DNA from: Flavobacterium sp. DG2-3
Lineage (GTDB): Bacteria > Bacteroidota > Bacteroidia > Flavobacteriales > Flavobacteriaceae
Assembly: GCF_030730925.1 (NCBI RefSeq)
Contig: NZ_JAVAMB010000007.1
Coordinates: forward strand, 221,644-285,643
Length of the DNA: 64,000 nt
Reading direction: 5' to 3'
The notes beneath the pieces were generated by a model. The model worked only from the letters and a program-made list of their open reading frames with translations, made no database searches and had not been told where the DNA came from. Shown one piece after another: positions 16,905-25,528 of this stretch (positions within the stretch are counted from its first letter, which is position 1; the number at the start of each line of letters is the position of its first letter). Made by a program: the position numbers and the translations under genes.

Positions 16905-19220
16905 TTAAAATTTATAACGCAGGTTTAAACTTGTCGTCATACCGTTACCCATTACATAATCTGCATTTACAGCGCGGTATTGACTTAAAGTTGAATAATA
17001 ACTGTTGTTTAATAAGTTTTCAATTCCTAAGTTTACCGACCAGTTTTTATTAAATGCATAACTTCCGGCAAAATTAATCAAATTCACTGTCGAAATAGGT
17101 CCTTCACTATTATTGTACTTTCCATTCGCGTTTGGTTGAAAACGATCGCGACAGCCCGTATTTACCCAAGACAATTGTAAAAACCAGTCAGAACCAGGTT
17201 TGTAATTAATGAATGCCGTTGCTTTCGGAGGAGCAATACGAGATCCGTTTAAGTACACTTCGCTTCCGTCATCAAATTCTGCTTTTCCGTCTACATAAGA
17301 ATAACTTCCTCCAACATTCAATTTATCAGAGAATCTGTAATCTAATGTTATTTCATATCCTTTAATTTCTTCAGGTTCGCGCTGTGCCACCAAACGTCCG
17401 TCAATTTCAATTAAATTAGCACCTAATTTTGAAGTGCTAATATAATACGAAGCTGTTAAATTAAAGTTGTAAAACTTACTAGAAAAACCAACTTCATAAT
17501 TATTGGTAATAATTGGATCTGTTGCTAAACTTGCAATCGTGCTTTCTTCAGCACTTCTTAAAATCCTTCCCAATTCATTTATGGCAAATGCCTGAGAAAA
17601 ACTTACGAATGGATTAAAAATTTCATACTTATTAAAACGAAGACCAGCATTAAACATCGTAGCATTATATGGAATTTTACCTCCTTCTACAAAAATACTT
17701 CCTTGATTTCCTGGTCCAGAAGCAATTGTATTATAATCATCAACACGAACTGTTGCATTTTCATATCGCAATCCGCCTTTAAAAATTAAATTTTCTAAAA
17801 CATCCACTTTTAATTGTGCATAAGGAGCAATGTTTAACATGTCCATTTTCGGGATATAAACACGTCCGTCTACTAAATCCTGAAAAGTAACATCATTTAA
17901 AACGTCAATACCATAAGTAATTTCAGTAGGCATTGAACCAATTTTGAAAGGCGTATTTAAGTTAATTCGCGTTCCATTTTTATTCGAATTAATCATGGTT
18001 TGTCCCGGGCCATACCAAGCTGTTCCGGAAGGCACATAACGATTCATCGATTGAAAAGAATTTAGATAAGCAGACACATCCAATTGTGTTGTATTAAATA
18101 AATTATTTTTCGAAAAAGTAAACATGAAGTTATGATTGAAAGGCGTTCCTGCACTTTTACCAGGCTCTGTACCTCTCACTCCAATTGTCGGAGTTTGACC
18201 GTATACTCCTGTTTGGCTAATATATTTAGCATCTTGGGTACTGCTATAGAAATTGTAAACTACGTTAAAACTAGTATGATCATCCATATCGTATCCTAAT
18301 TTGACAAAAGCATTAGACTGAGACGAATTAGACAAACCATCTGTCTGTCCTAGAGGTTTTCCATCTGCATCTCTTTGAAGGCCTGTGTAATCAAAAGCTC
18401 CTCCAATAACGTAGCTGAACTTATTTTTTCTACCATTGAAAAATTGCGAGACACGGTAACCAAAAGTTTCTTTGCTATGGATTGGATTAAAAGTAGCACC
18501 TACAGTAGTTATCCCTTGAAAACTGTCAACCAACGGGCTCTTTTTTGTAATATAATTGATGATACCTCCTCCTGAACCGTTTCCGTAAATAGAAGTAGCT
18601 CCTTTAATAACCTCAATACGTTCGATTGCGTTGGCATCGACCACACGGATATCACGAGCACCATTCATTAAAGGTGTTGACTGCGGAATTCCATCAATTA
18701 AAACCAAAACTTGTCGCCCTCTTAAAGTTTGCCCTGAGTTTGTTGCTTTATTTGTTGAAACACCAAGACCAGGAATAACATTTCCTAGAATAGACGATAA
18801 ATTAGTATTAATACTGCTTTGAACCTGAATTTCTTTTTGGCTCATAATAGTGATCGAAGAAGGAACTGTCGCAATATTCTCTTGCTTTCTTCCTGCTGTA
18901 ACAACTACTTCATGCAGTTCGTTTTCACTAACTAAAACAATAGAAATTTCATTTTTTTCATCCAGATTAGAAAAAACATAAGAAAGCGGCTGATATTCTG
19001 GTGACGAAATTAAAACCGTTTTGTTTTCTATATCTTGAACTGAAATCGAAACTTGTCCAGCTTTATTGGTCGTTCCGATAATTTTATTGCCTGAAGAAAC
19101 TGAGGCGTTTGCAATAAGACTTTTTGATTCGTTTTCAACCTTTAATCGAAGTGTTTGTGCTTGCAAATTGACGGCTAAAAAAAGGAAAATGATTAGGGTA
19201 ATTGGGCGTTTAAAATTCAT
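16905..19220 (-). CDS. TonB-dependent siderophore receptor
   Basis: A 771-residue outer-membrane receptor for a ferric siderophore. I chose the ATG at 19220 because it begins the signal peptide (MNFKRPITLIIFLFLAVNLQ, cut after AQ). The longer frame from 19280 would add 20 residues in front of it. Domains: a short carboxypeptidase-like beta-sandwich (about 25-100), then a plug (TAGRKQENIATVPSSITIMS, RGRQVLVLIDGIPQS, IERIEVIKGATSIYGNGSGGGIINYITKK), then a barrel ending in the C-terminal aromatic LNLRYKF. It is followed by the PepSY gene. A partial match to the iron-box palindrome is at 19258-19274, 38 bp upstream. Confidence 0.92.
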   Translation of the reverse strand: MNFKRPITLIIFLFLAVNLQAQTLRLKVENESKSLIANASVSSGNKIIGTTNKAGQVSISVQDIENKTVLISSPEYQPLSYVFSNLDEKNEISIVLVSENELHEVVVTAGRKQENIATVPSSITIMSQKEIQVQSSINTNLSSILGNVIPGLGVSTNKATNSGQTLRGRQVLVLIDGIPQSTPLMNGARDIRVVDANAIERIEVIKGATSIYGNGSGGGIINYITKKSPLVDSFQGITTVGATFNPIHSKETFGYRVSQFFNGRKNKFSYVIGGAFDYTGLQRDADGKPLGQTDGLSNSSQSNAFVKLGYDMDDHTSFNVVYNFYSSTQDAKYISQTGVYGQTPTIGVRGTEPGKSAGTPFNHNFMFTFSKNNLFNTTQLDVSAYLNSFQSMNRYVPSGTAWYGPGQTMINSNKNGTRINLNTPFKIGSMPTEITYGIDVLNDVTFQDLVDGRVYIPKMDMLNIAPYAQLKVDVLENLIFKGGLRYENATVRVDDYNTIASGPGNQGSIFVEGGKIPYNATMFNAGLRFNKYEIFNPFVSFSQAFAINELGRILRSAEESTIASLATDPIITNNYEVGFSSKFYNFNLTASYYISTSKLGANLIEIDGRLVAQREPEEIKGYEITLDYRFSDKLNVGGSYSYVDGKAEFDDGSEVYLNGSRIAPPKATAFINYKPGSDWFLQLSWVNTGCRDRFQPNANGKYNNSEGPISTVNLINFAGSYAFNKNWSVNLGIENLLNNSYYSTLSQYRAVNADYVMGNGMTTSLNLRYKF

Positions 19221-19257
19221 TTTTATGGTTTTGAAAAAAAATATGCGGTATTTATTT

Positions 19258-19274
19258 TTATTTAGATTAATTCT
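19258..19274. promoter_or_regulatory. Partial copy of the TTATTTA-N3-TAAATAA palindrome
   Basis: TTATTTAGATTAATTCT, with a perfect left half and only TAA of the right half, lies 38 bp before the TonB receptor start. It is the weakest of four related sites at iron-linked genes (23264, 36060, 41253). Confidence 0.35.
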
Positions 19275-19553
19275 CGACAAAAATAAACATTCTAAATTGT
19301 TTCACAAATAATTAAGATTTTAAAGTATGAAAGAATTTTGAAAGAGAAAGAGAAAGATTAAATGAACGTGAGGATCCGAAGAAACGTTAATAAATAATTA
19401 TCTATAAAGATAAACTGATTTTAGAAAAGACTTTTTGAATATCTTTTTTTTGAGTTTGTGTGCGCTTTTAGGACTTTTATTCTTGAATTTATAAAACCTA
19501 CGCAAAATAACTGCGTACTAATATTATTATCTTTGATGTATAATTAATTATTT
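19275..19553. other. Intergenic region between the TonB receptor and the Abi-C gene
   Basis: Divergent promoter space. A perfect TAnnTTTG box (TATCTTTG, 19528-19535) lies 18 bp before the ATG at 19554 and supports that start. Nothing else was recognised. Confidence 0.45.
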
Positions 19554-20317
19554 ATGGAAGATACAGATATAAAAAAATAAGAAGAATTTTAAAGTATAAA
19601 GGCCGCGAAGATTTATCAGATTTATTAATTAATTCTACATCTTACTTAGATGTATCAAGTACTTATGGAAGTAGATCATATTCTCTTGTTAGTGTTTTTG
19701 AAATAAAATCGCATCCAAAAAATCAGGCTCTAATTGACAAACTTAGCGAAAAAGATAAAAAAGAAATTTTTGATGCAGTCTTAAAAGTTTATCCAATAAA
19801 AAATGAAGAGCCCGAAATTAGAGAAGTTGTATATTTTCCTGATTTTGATATAATAAATCCTGAACTTGTTGAAACAAAAGGGTTGGAAAGAATATCATTT
19901 GAGTATATACATGAACAAATAAAAAAATGTGATTCCAAAATAGTTGAAAAAGATTATGAAGGTTCAATTACTAATGCTCGAACTTTAATTGAATCAGTCT
20001 GCTTATTTATTTTCGAAACAAAGACAAATGAAAAATATGATTACGATGGTAATTTATTAAAACTTTATAAAACTATAGCAAGCTTACTAAACATGTCTCC
20101 AGCAAATCATGAAAATGAATACATTAAACAAATCTTATCAGGAGTTTTTAGCATAATAAATGGTGTTTCTGGTTTAAGAAATTCATATAGTGATTCTCAT
20201 GGAATTGGCCCATCAAAGTCATCTTATAAAATTGACGAAAGACATGCTGTCTTTACAGTAAACCTAGCTAAAATAGTTTCAGAATATTTATTTGTAAGTT
20301 TTGAAAAATCAGAGTAA
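19554..20317 (+). pseudogene. Abi-C (abortive infection C-terminal) family protein, frameshifted near its start
   Basis: From the ATG at 19554 the frame reads MEDTDIKK and stops at 19578. One base away, an uninterrupted frame runs to 20317. Adding one A to the A7 run at 19571-19577 joins them into a 254-residue protein (MEDTDIKKIRRILKYKGRED and onward). Its C-terminal half matches the Abi-C pattern: ARTLIESVCLFIFE, LLKLYKTIASLLNMSP, then IINGVSGLRNSYSDSHGIG with the HEPN-type R-N-x5-H. Abi-C domains are linked to phage defence. Without the repair, only the C-terminal 144 residues could be made, from a TTG at 19883. The cause may be a real mutation, phase variation at the run or a read error. 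It is first of three HEPN-like genes. Confidence 0.7.
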
Positions 20318-20390
20318 TCGAACGTCCCTAAAATTCGATAAACTCTAACAATACTTTATTAATTTTCTATAAAAATTTAAAATATTAAAT

Positions 20391-20927
20391 ATGACATCCA
20401 AATTCAAAAATACTGATGAAAAGGAAAAAGAAGTTTATTTTTATCTTGGTTTATTATCTACTCTTTTTGCAAAAATGGAATCTAAATTATTAATTATAGT
20501 AGGGAAATATATTACTTCTGATTTTGTTTTGGCTAACACCCTTTTTGAAAGAAACACTTTAGCTTCTAATATTGAAATGCTTAAAAACCTAAATGATTTA
20601 AAAGATTTTGAAAATAAAACTGTAAAACAGCTTATTCAAAAAGTATCAAATATTAAAAAGATTAGAAATCTATTTATTCATGGTGTATGGAGCGAGCCCA
20701 TAGAGCGTGAAAATGATATTTTTATCATTTGTCGTGAATCAAAACTGGACTATTCTGAAAAAAAAGAAAATGGAAATAGAATAAGTCGCCAATGGGGTTC
20801 AAATAAATCAACTGAATTTAGATTAACCTATATAAGAAAACAGGTTGATCATGTTGAAGAAATTCTATTAATGCAAGATTATCTAATTAAAAAATTCGAA
20901 GATTACGATTATTATAGATATTTATAA
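20391..20927 (+). CDS. HEPN-like alpha-helical protein
   Basis: A 178-residue, largely helical protein with no family I can name. It carries KIRNLFIHGVW (R92, N93, H97), the R-N-x3-H pattern of HEPN ribonucleases, placed after two long helices as in that fold. The first helix is YFYLGLLSTLFAKMESKLLIIVG. No transmembrane segment or signal peptide is present. It lies 73 bp after the Abi-C gene and 59 bp before the zinc-ribbon HEPN-like gene, all on the plus strand, so the three may be co-transcribed. A defence or toxin role is inferred from motif and neighbours only. Confidence 0.6.
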   Translation: MTSKFKNTDEKEKEVYFYLGLLSTLFAKMESKLLIIVGKYITSDFVLANTLFERNTLASNIEMLKNLNDLKDFENKTVKQLIQKVSNIKKIRNLFIHGVWSEPIERENDIFIICRESKLDYSEKKENGNRISRQWGSNKSTEFRLTYIRKQVDHVEEILLMQDYLIKKFEDYDYYRYL

Positions 20928-20986
20928 TTGATTTGAAATAATTAAATATTTTAATCGCTTATTTAGATGCAAATTAAAACTATAAA

Positions 20987-21865
20987 ATGAAGATAGGAAT
21001 AAATAATAATTTATCAATTAGTTGTAGTAAATGCAAATCTGGGGAGTCGCTTAGTTTTGTCATGCAAAGAAATAGTCCTGTATCTCTCCACGAAATCAAT
21101 CAGTGTAGGTCGTGTGGTAATTCATTTTCATATTTAGATGGAATTATTGATGCTTATTGTTCTGAACATCCTTTCATTGCTTTAGATTTTGTTAGTAATA
21201 TTATTGAATATGGTACTTGCGATATAGCCATTGGTACTCCAAAAGTTGTTTCGCTTAAGCAAACAGTCCCTATCTTTCACAAAGTTTTTTTAACAAATAA
21301 AGAAAAATTTTATTTTTCTGCTCCTATTTATGAAAACGATAGAGCAAATTTTACCATTTTATCCTCTGAGGAAATAAGGATATCCAGAGAAACTACAAAT
21401 GAAGATTCTTTTGGAAAATTCGGAGATATAGTTAAAATAGGCTGGATGGTTTATGGCAGAACTAAAGAATTAAATGTAGAACCATGGAAACAACTTTTAG
21501 TTCAATCCAAAGAAGAGTATATAAATGAAAAATATCTCCTGTCATTTCTATCAGTTGCTATAGCATTAGAATCTTATATTAATTCAAAAATAGTAGAAAA
21601 CTTAAATAGTAAAAATATTGATGAAAAAAGCATTGATATTTTTCTAAAGGAATCCAATATGGTTGATAAGGCATTTGTTTTATTTAAATCGTTAATAGGA
21701 ATTGATCCCGTTGAAGTGGGAAATTTATCAAGAAGTAATTTTACAAAAATAATTGAGAAAAGAAATAAAATTGCTCACGGGAAAATTGTAACTGTCGAAA
21801 AAAATGAAGTGATAGATGTTTTTAATGCAGTTATTAAATTCATAATATACATGGAAAACAGCTAA
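20987..21865 (+). CDS. Zinc-ribbon protein with C-terminal HEPN-like domain
   Basis: A 292-residue protein of unknown function. The N-terminus has a likely zinc ribbon: C13-x2-C16 and C40-x2-C43. The middle (about 60-170) is predicted mixed alpha/beta with no recognised motif. The C-terminal ~110 residues are helical and contain IIEKRNKIAHGKIV (R259, N260, H264), a textbook RNxxxH HEPN-like motif. This architecture, a metal-binding reader joined to a HEPN-like helical domain, could couple recognition with RNA cleavage, but that is speculation. It is third in the three-gene HEPN-like row and converges with the siderophore oxygenase gene. Confidence 0.6.
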   Translation: MKIGINNNLSISCSKCKSGESLSFVMQRNSPVSLHEINQCRSCGNSFSYLDGIIDAYCSEHPFIALDFVSNIIEYGTCDIAIGTPKVVSLKQTVPIFHKVFLTNKEKFYFSAPIYENDRANFTILSSEEIRISRETTNEDSFGKFGDIVKIGWMVYGRTKELNVEPWKQLLVQSKEEYINEKYLLSFLSVAIALESYINSKIVENLNSKNIDEKSIDIFLKESNMVDKAFVLFKSLIGIDPVEVGNLSRSNFTKIIEKRNKIAHGKIVTVEKNEVIDVFNAVIKFIIYMENS

Positions 21866-21909
21866 TTAAATTCCAATTTCAGAATAAATTATTGAACGTT
21901 TATACAAAC

Positions 21910-21947
21910 AAAAAAAGAGACATCAAATTTTATCTGATGCCTCTCTT
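21910..21947 (-). terminator. Minus-strand terminator of the oxygenase gene
   Basis: On the minus strand an AGAGAGGCATCA / TGATGTCTCT stem with a small bulge is followed by a U run (plus-strand A run at 21910-21916). It ends the oxygenase transcript and lies between convergent genes. Confidence 0.65.
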
Positions 21948-21964
21948 CAATTCAGTCTCCAAAA

Positions 21965-23077
21965 TTAATCTTGACCAAAAACTTTTCCTAAATGTTCTTC
22001 CATAACAAAATACGGATCATCGGTATGCGTCATCGATCTTATATGAATTAAACTCGTTTTACTCATCATTCTGAGCATTTGTCTTCTCTCACATTGTACA
22101 ATTTTTCCATTTTCCTCTCTTTGTCCCGCTATAAAAGCACTTCTTCCGTGAGCACACAAATGATTATTGACAAATATAACGTCTCCTGAATCTGGTATAT
22201 AATCACTATTTATCAGCTCTTTAGCTTCATTCCAAAATTCAGTTAAATTGTAAAGTGCTTCAGGCGTTTGTCCCGCTTTTTCATTAAATATTTGCTCAGC
22301 TGCATCAAATCTGATAAAAGGAAGGTCTTTATTTCCATATAAAACAGAAGCCAACGGACCATTATTAGTTTCTTCCTCATAATTGGCATCCTTCGGACAT
22401 TGATAAATAGGCTGAAAAAGCTTTTCCATTATGTTGTTAACTTTTCCGTGTGATCGTACAGAGTATAATGTGGAAGGAACACGCTCTTCATTTCGCAAAT
22501 AAAGAAAACTTAAAAAGTCGGCCTGATGAAGAAGAAACGCATCTTCGGTATGCACATATAAATTTGTTTTGGATCCAGAACCTGTCTGTGTAGCGGCCAT
22601 TTTTTCGTCAGGAATAACCGCGTGAAGAATCCCTCCTCCTTTTCGCTGTGCATAATATTGAACAGGTTTTGAAGGAACTGCTCCGTGCAGCAAGGAACAA
22701 ATAAAACCGTATTTATTGAGTTTAGAATAATCTGCACTCTGCCAGTTAGCAGGAGTAGGTCCCAGATGATCTTGGTCTACTTCTAGAAGACCTCTAAAAA
22801 CAATAGCACCATATTGATCTGCTGAAAAATCTGTTCCAAAACGGCTTAAGATTCTGGCTATTCGTTCTGGAAGAAGCTGGAAGGAATGTAGATGAAGCGC
22901 CGTTATGTAATCTGGGTTTTCATAGCTCTTAAATGCTTTCTCGAGCAACGTGCCAACATGGGATAAAATATTTCTTTCCTGAGGCGTAACCTCCACTATT
23001 AGCGGGCTTGTAGGAATTTGATAAACATAATTTTCTTTTACTGGTATTTCATCTTCAATGAATGATTGTGATTTCAT
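21965..23077 (-). CDS. Fe(II)/2-oxoglutarate oxygenase, L-lysine 4-hydroxylase-like (clavaminate synthase-like)
   Basis: A 370-residue non-heme iron hydroxylase. The metal ligands appear as H176-T-E178 (YVHTEDAF) and H310 (LCAHGRSAF). The arginine that binds 2-oxoglutarate is probably among R331-R336. HxE rather than HxD is typical of the AsnO/VioC/clavaminate group of amino-acid hydroxylases. From memory, characterised members of this group from Flavobacterium johnsoniae and Chitinophaga pinensis are L-lysine 4-hydroxylases. Here it diverges from a siderophore operon that contains a decarboxylase and an N-hydroxylase, so a precursor hydroxylation (lysine to 4-hydroxylysine before decarboxylation) is a reasonable inference. 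The 273-bp divergent gap holds an iron-box-like palindrome at 23264-23280. Confidence 0.8.
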   Translation of the reverse strand: MKSQSFIEDEIPVKENYVYQIPTSPLIVEVTPQERNILSHVGTLLEKAFKSYENPDYITALHLHSFQLLPERIARILSRFGTDFSADQYGAIVFRGLLEVDQDHLGPTPANWQSADYSKLNKYGFICSLLHGAVPSKPVQYYAQRKGGGILHAVIPDEKMAATQTGSGSKTNLYVHTEDAFLLHQADFLSFLYLRNEERVPSTLYSVRSHGKVNNIMEKLFQPIYQCPKDANYEEETNNGPLASVLYGNKDLPFIRFDAAEQIFNEKAGQTPEALYNLTEFWNEAKELINSDYIPDSGDVIFVNNHLCAHGRSAFIAGQREENGKIVQCERRQMLRMMSKTSLIHIRSMTHTDDPYFVMEEHLGKVFGQD

Positions 23078-23263
23078 TTTATTAGTTTATTTAATAGTTA
23101 ATAAAAATTGAGGCAAGCATAAAACACAAACTACTGAAATCAAACATTATACAAAAAAAAGCATCGTTCAAATACACTTTAAAAATGTACAGAATTTCGT
23201 ATTTATTTTTTACTGTTTTATTTTTTTTATAAAGATTAATTTCTACATTTGCTTCTACTGTTT

Positions 23264-23280
23264 TTATTCATTCTAAATAA
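23264..23280. promoter_or_regulatory. Candidate iron-responsive palindrome, TTATTCA-TTC-TAAATAA
   Basis: A 7+3+7 inverted repeat with one mismatch lies in the divergent promoter between the oxygenase and the nitroreductase that heads the siderophore operon. It closely matches the perfect copy at 36060-36076 before a TonB receptor. Confidence 0.55.
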
Positions 23281-23350
23281 AATCTACTTACAAATATATT
23301 TGTTTTAAAATTTAAAAAAAGAATTTTCTTAAAAAATTTATTAAAAAAAT

Positions 23351-23986
23351 ATGAATAATACCACGAAACCCAATGAAATCAATACCTCACATTTTGTACC
23401 CCGGAAAAAAAAGATTTCAAAGATCATTCGGACCAGACGAAGTATTTATGCAGATGAATTTGTAAAGCGAAATATACCAGAAGAACTATTAAATGAAATT
23501 TTGACAAACGCAACCTACGCTCCTACGCATAAAATGACGGAGCCATGGAGGTTTATTGTTTTTAAAGATCATTATTTGGAACAACTCGGATCTTTTCTGG
23601 CTGAATATTACAAAGACTTTTATTTTAAAAAGTTTTCTCCTGAAGAAGCATTTGAAAAGTACAATCTGCTAAAAAAATATCCTCTTAATTCGGCTTGCGT
23701 GATTGGCGTTATAATGGTTCTCAATCGCAAAATAAACCTGCCCGAATGGGAAGAAGTGGCTGCCGTTTCTTCTGCTGTTCAAAACATGGCACTCACCTGC
23801 ACTGCCCATAATATCGGGAGCTACTGGAGTACTTCTGCCGGTGCAATTGACTATGTAAATCAATTTGGTCTGGCTGAAAATGAAAAATCTCTGGGTCTAA
23901 TGTATGTCGGGTATTATCCAGATGATCTTGAACCGTCCAAAAAAAAGAGAACGCCTATTTCTAGTAAAGTAACTTATTTCCAATAA
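23351..23986 (+). CDS. Nitroreductase family FMN oxidoreductase
   Basis: A 211-residue FMN-binding protein. The family start RTRRSIYADEFVKRNIPEELLNEILTNATYAPTHKMTEPWRFIVFKD contains the R-S and T-PW/WRF patterns that contact FMN and its phosphate. The end GLMYVGYYPDDLEPSKKKRTPISSKV fits the FMN-dependent NADH nitroreductase group. It is first in the siderophore operon, 24 bp before the decarboxylase. Its role is uncertain: it might supply reductive release of iron from the ferric siderophore, or act on a biosynthetic intermediate. Confidence 0.85.
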   Translation: MNNTTKPNEINTSHFVPRKKKISKIIRTRRSIYADEFVKRNIPEELLNEILTNATYAPTHKMTEPWRFIVFKDHYLEQLGSFLAEYYKDFYFKKFSPEEAFEKYNLLKKYPLNSACVIGVIMVLNRKINLPEWEEVAAVSSAVQNMALTCTAHNIGSYWSTSAGAIDYVNQFGLAENEKSLGLMYVGYYPDDLEPSKKKRTPISSKVTYFQ

Positions 23987-24010
23987 ACTCAATTCTAAAA
24001 ATTAATCATT

Positions 24011-25528
24011 ATGCAAAACCTATTAGACAATGCCCCAGATGTCTTAGTGAAAAATTCTATAGACCCATTTTATCAGGATATTTTTCATGAAAATTCAGGC
24101 GAAGAATATAACAATGCAATAGCCTTAGTACAAAAACGTGTAGGCAGTTTTCTTGAAAATACTAAAATTCCGTTTAGCGGCATTAAACCTGAGGAAATTA
24201 AAAGCAAAGTAGAAGCTGTAAACTTAGATCAGCCAGTCACAGATTATGAAACACTTTGGGATGAGATCGATGAAATTTACGTAAATCATGCTACTGCCTA
24301 TCATTTACCAGAATATATTGCCCATTTAAACTGTCCTGTTGTAATTCCCGCTTTGGCTGCCGATGTGTTGATTAGCGCAATCAATTCCTCGCAGGATACT
24401 TACGATCAAAGCGCTGGAGGAACATTTATAGAAAGAAAATTGATTGCCTGGACGGGTGAACAAATTGGATACACTGCAGATTGCGACGGAATTTTTACGG
24501 GCGGAGGCTCACAAAGTAACCTTATGGGATTGCTTCTAGCAAGAGATTATTTTGCTTTGAAATACCTGAACTGGAATATCAAATTAAATGGCTGTCCGCC
24601 AGATTCTAGTAAATTCCGAATCTTTGTTTCAGAGAAATCGCATTTCAGCAACCAGAAAAACGCTTCTATTTTGGGCCTTGGCGAGCAGTCAATCGTTCAG
24701 GTTGTTACGGACAACCGTTACAGAATGGATGCTGAAAAACTAAAACAAGCCATTATTGAAGAAAAACAAAAAGGCAACATTCCGATTGCAATTGTGGCTA
24801 CAGCGGGTACAACAGATTTCGGTAATATCGACCCATTAGCTGAAATTTCAGTTCTGGCAAAAGAACACGAATTATGGCTTCATGTCGACGCTGCTTACGG
24901 CTGTGGTTTATTGCTAACAGATAAACACAAATATCTGCTAAACGGTATCGAACAAGCTGATTCTGTTACGATTGATTATCATAAATCGTTCTTTCAGCCA
25001 ATTTGCAGTAGTGCTTTTATGGTAAGAAACAAACAGCATCTTCACATTATAAAACATCACGCCGATTATTTAAATCCGAAAGAACAGGATTATGATGAAC
25101 TTCCAGCTCAAATCAACAAATCGCTGGTACAAAGCACACGCCGTTTTGATGCTTTAAAACTGTGGTGCACACTGCGTTATATGGGCAGAACCAAACTTGG
25201 CGATTATACAAACACTATAATTGAAACTACGAAACAAACAGCTGAAATTTTAGAAAACGATAACGATTTTGAACTTCTAACTGATTCAGATTTAAGCGTT
25301 TTGGTTTTTAGATATAAACTAGACGGCTGGCCTGGAGATACTTGCAAAATGAACTTACACATCAAAAAGAAAATGTTTTTTAACGGTGAAGTTTTAGTCG
25401 CAAGCACAAAAGTAGACGGCATTTTTTACTTGAAGTTCACCATTTTGAATCCATTAACTACAGTAGATCATATTAATAATATCCTTTCAATCATCAAAAA
25501 ACACGGAAATGAATACATCTTCTCCTAA
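24011..25528 (+). CDS. desA-like: PLP-dependent group II decarboxylase (lysine/hydroxylysine decarboxylase-like)
   Basis: A 505-residue decarboxylase. The PLP lysine is K325 in TIDYHKSFFQP. The aspartate that binds the pyridine nitrogen is in LHVDAAYGCG (D293), and the phosphate-binding segment is GIFTGGGSQSNLMG. It resembles the DesA/RhbB family that makes cadaverine or diaminopropane for hydroxamate siderophores. With a lysine-hydroxylase-like oxygenase, an N-hydroxylase and two IucA/IucC synthetases nearby, lysine or 4-hydroxylysine is the likely substrate, giving cadaverine or a hydroxycadaverine. Its last 20 bp overlap the next gene, indicating translational coupling. Confidence 0.88.
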   Translation: MQNLLDNAPDVLVKNSIDPFYQDIFHENSGEEYNNAIALVQKRVGSFLENTKIPFSGIKPEEIKSKVEAVNLDQPVTDYETLWDEIDEIYVNHATAYHLPEYIAHLNCPVVIPALAADVLISAINSSQDTYDQSAGGTFIERKLIAWTGEQIGYTADCDGIFTGGGSQSNLMGLLLARDYFALKYLNWNIKLNGCPPDSSKFRIFVSEKSHFSNQKNASILGLGEQSIVQVVTDNRYRMDAEKLKQAIIEEKQKGNIPIAIVATAGTTDFGNIDPLAEISVLAKEHELWLHVDAAYGCGLLLTDKHKYLLNGIEQADSVTIDYHKSFFQPICSSAFMVRNKQHLHIIKHHADYLNPKEQDYDELPAQINKSLVQSTRRFDALKLWCTLRYMGRTKLGDYTNTIIETTKQTAEILENDNDFELLTDSDLSVLVFRYKLDGWPGDTCKMNLHIKKKMFFNGEVLVASTKVDGIFYLKFTILNPLTTVDHINNILSIIKKHGNEYIFS

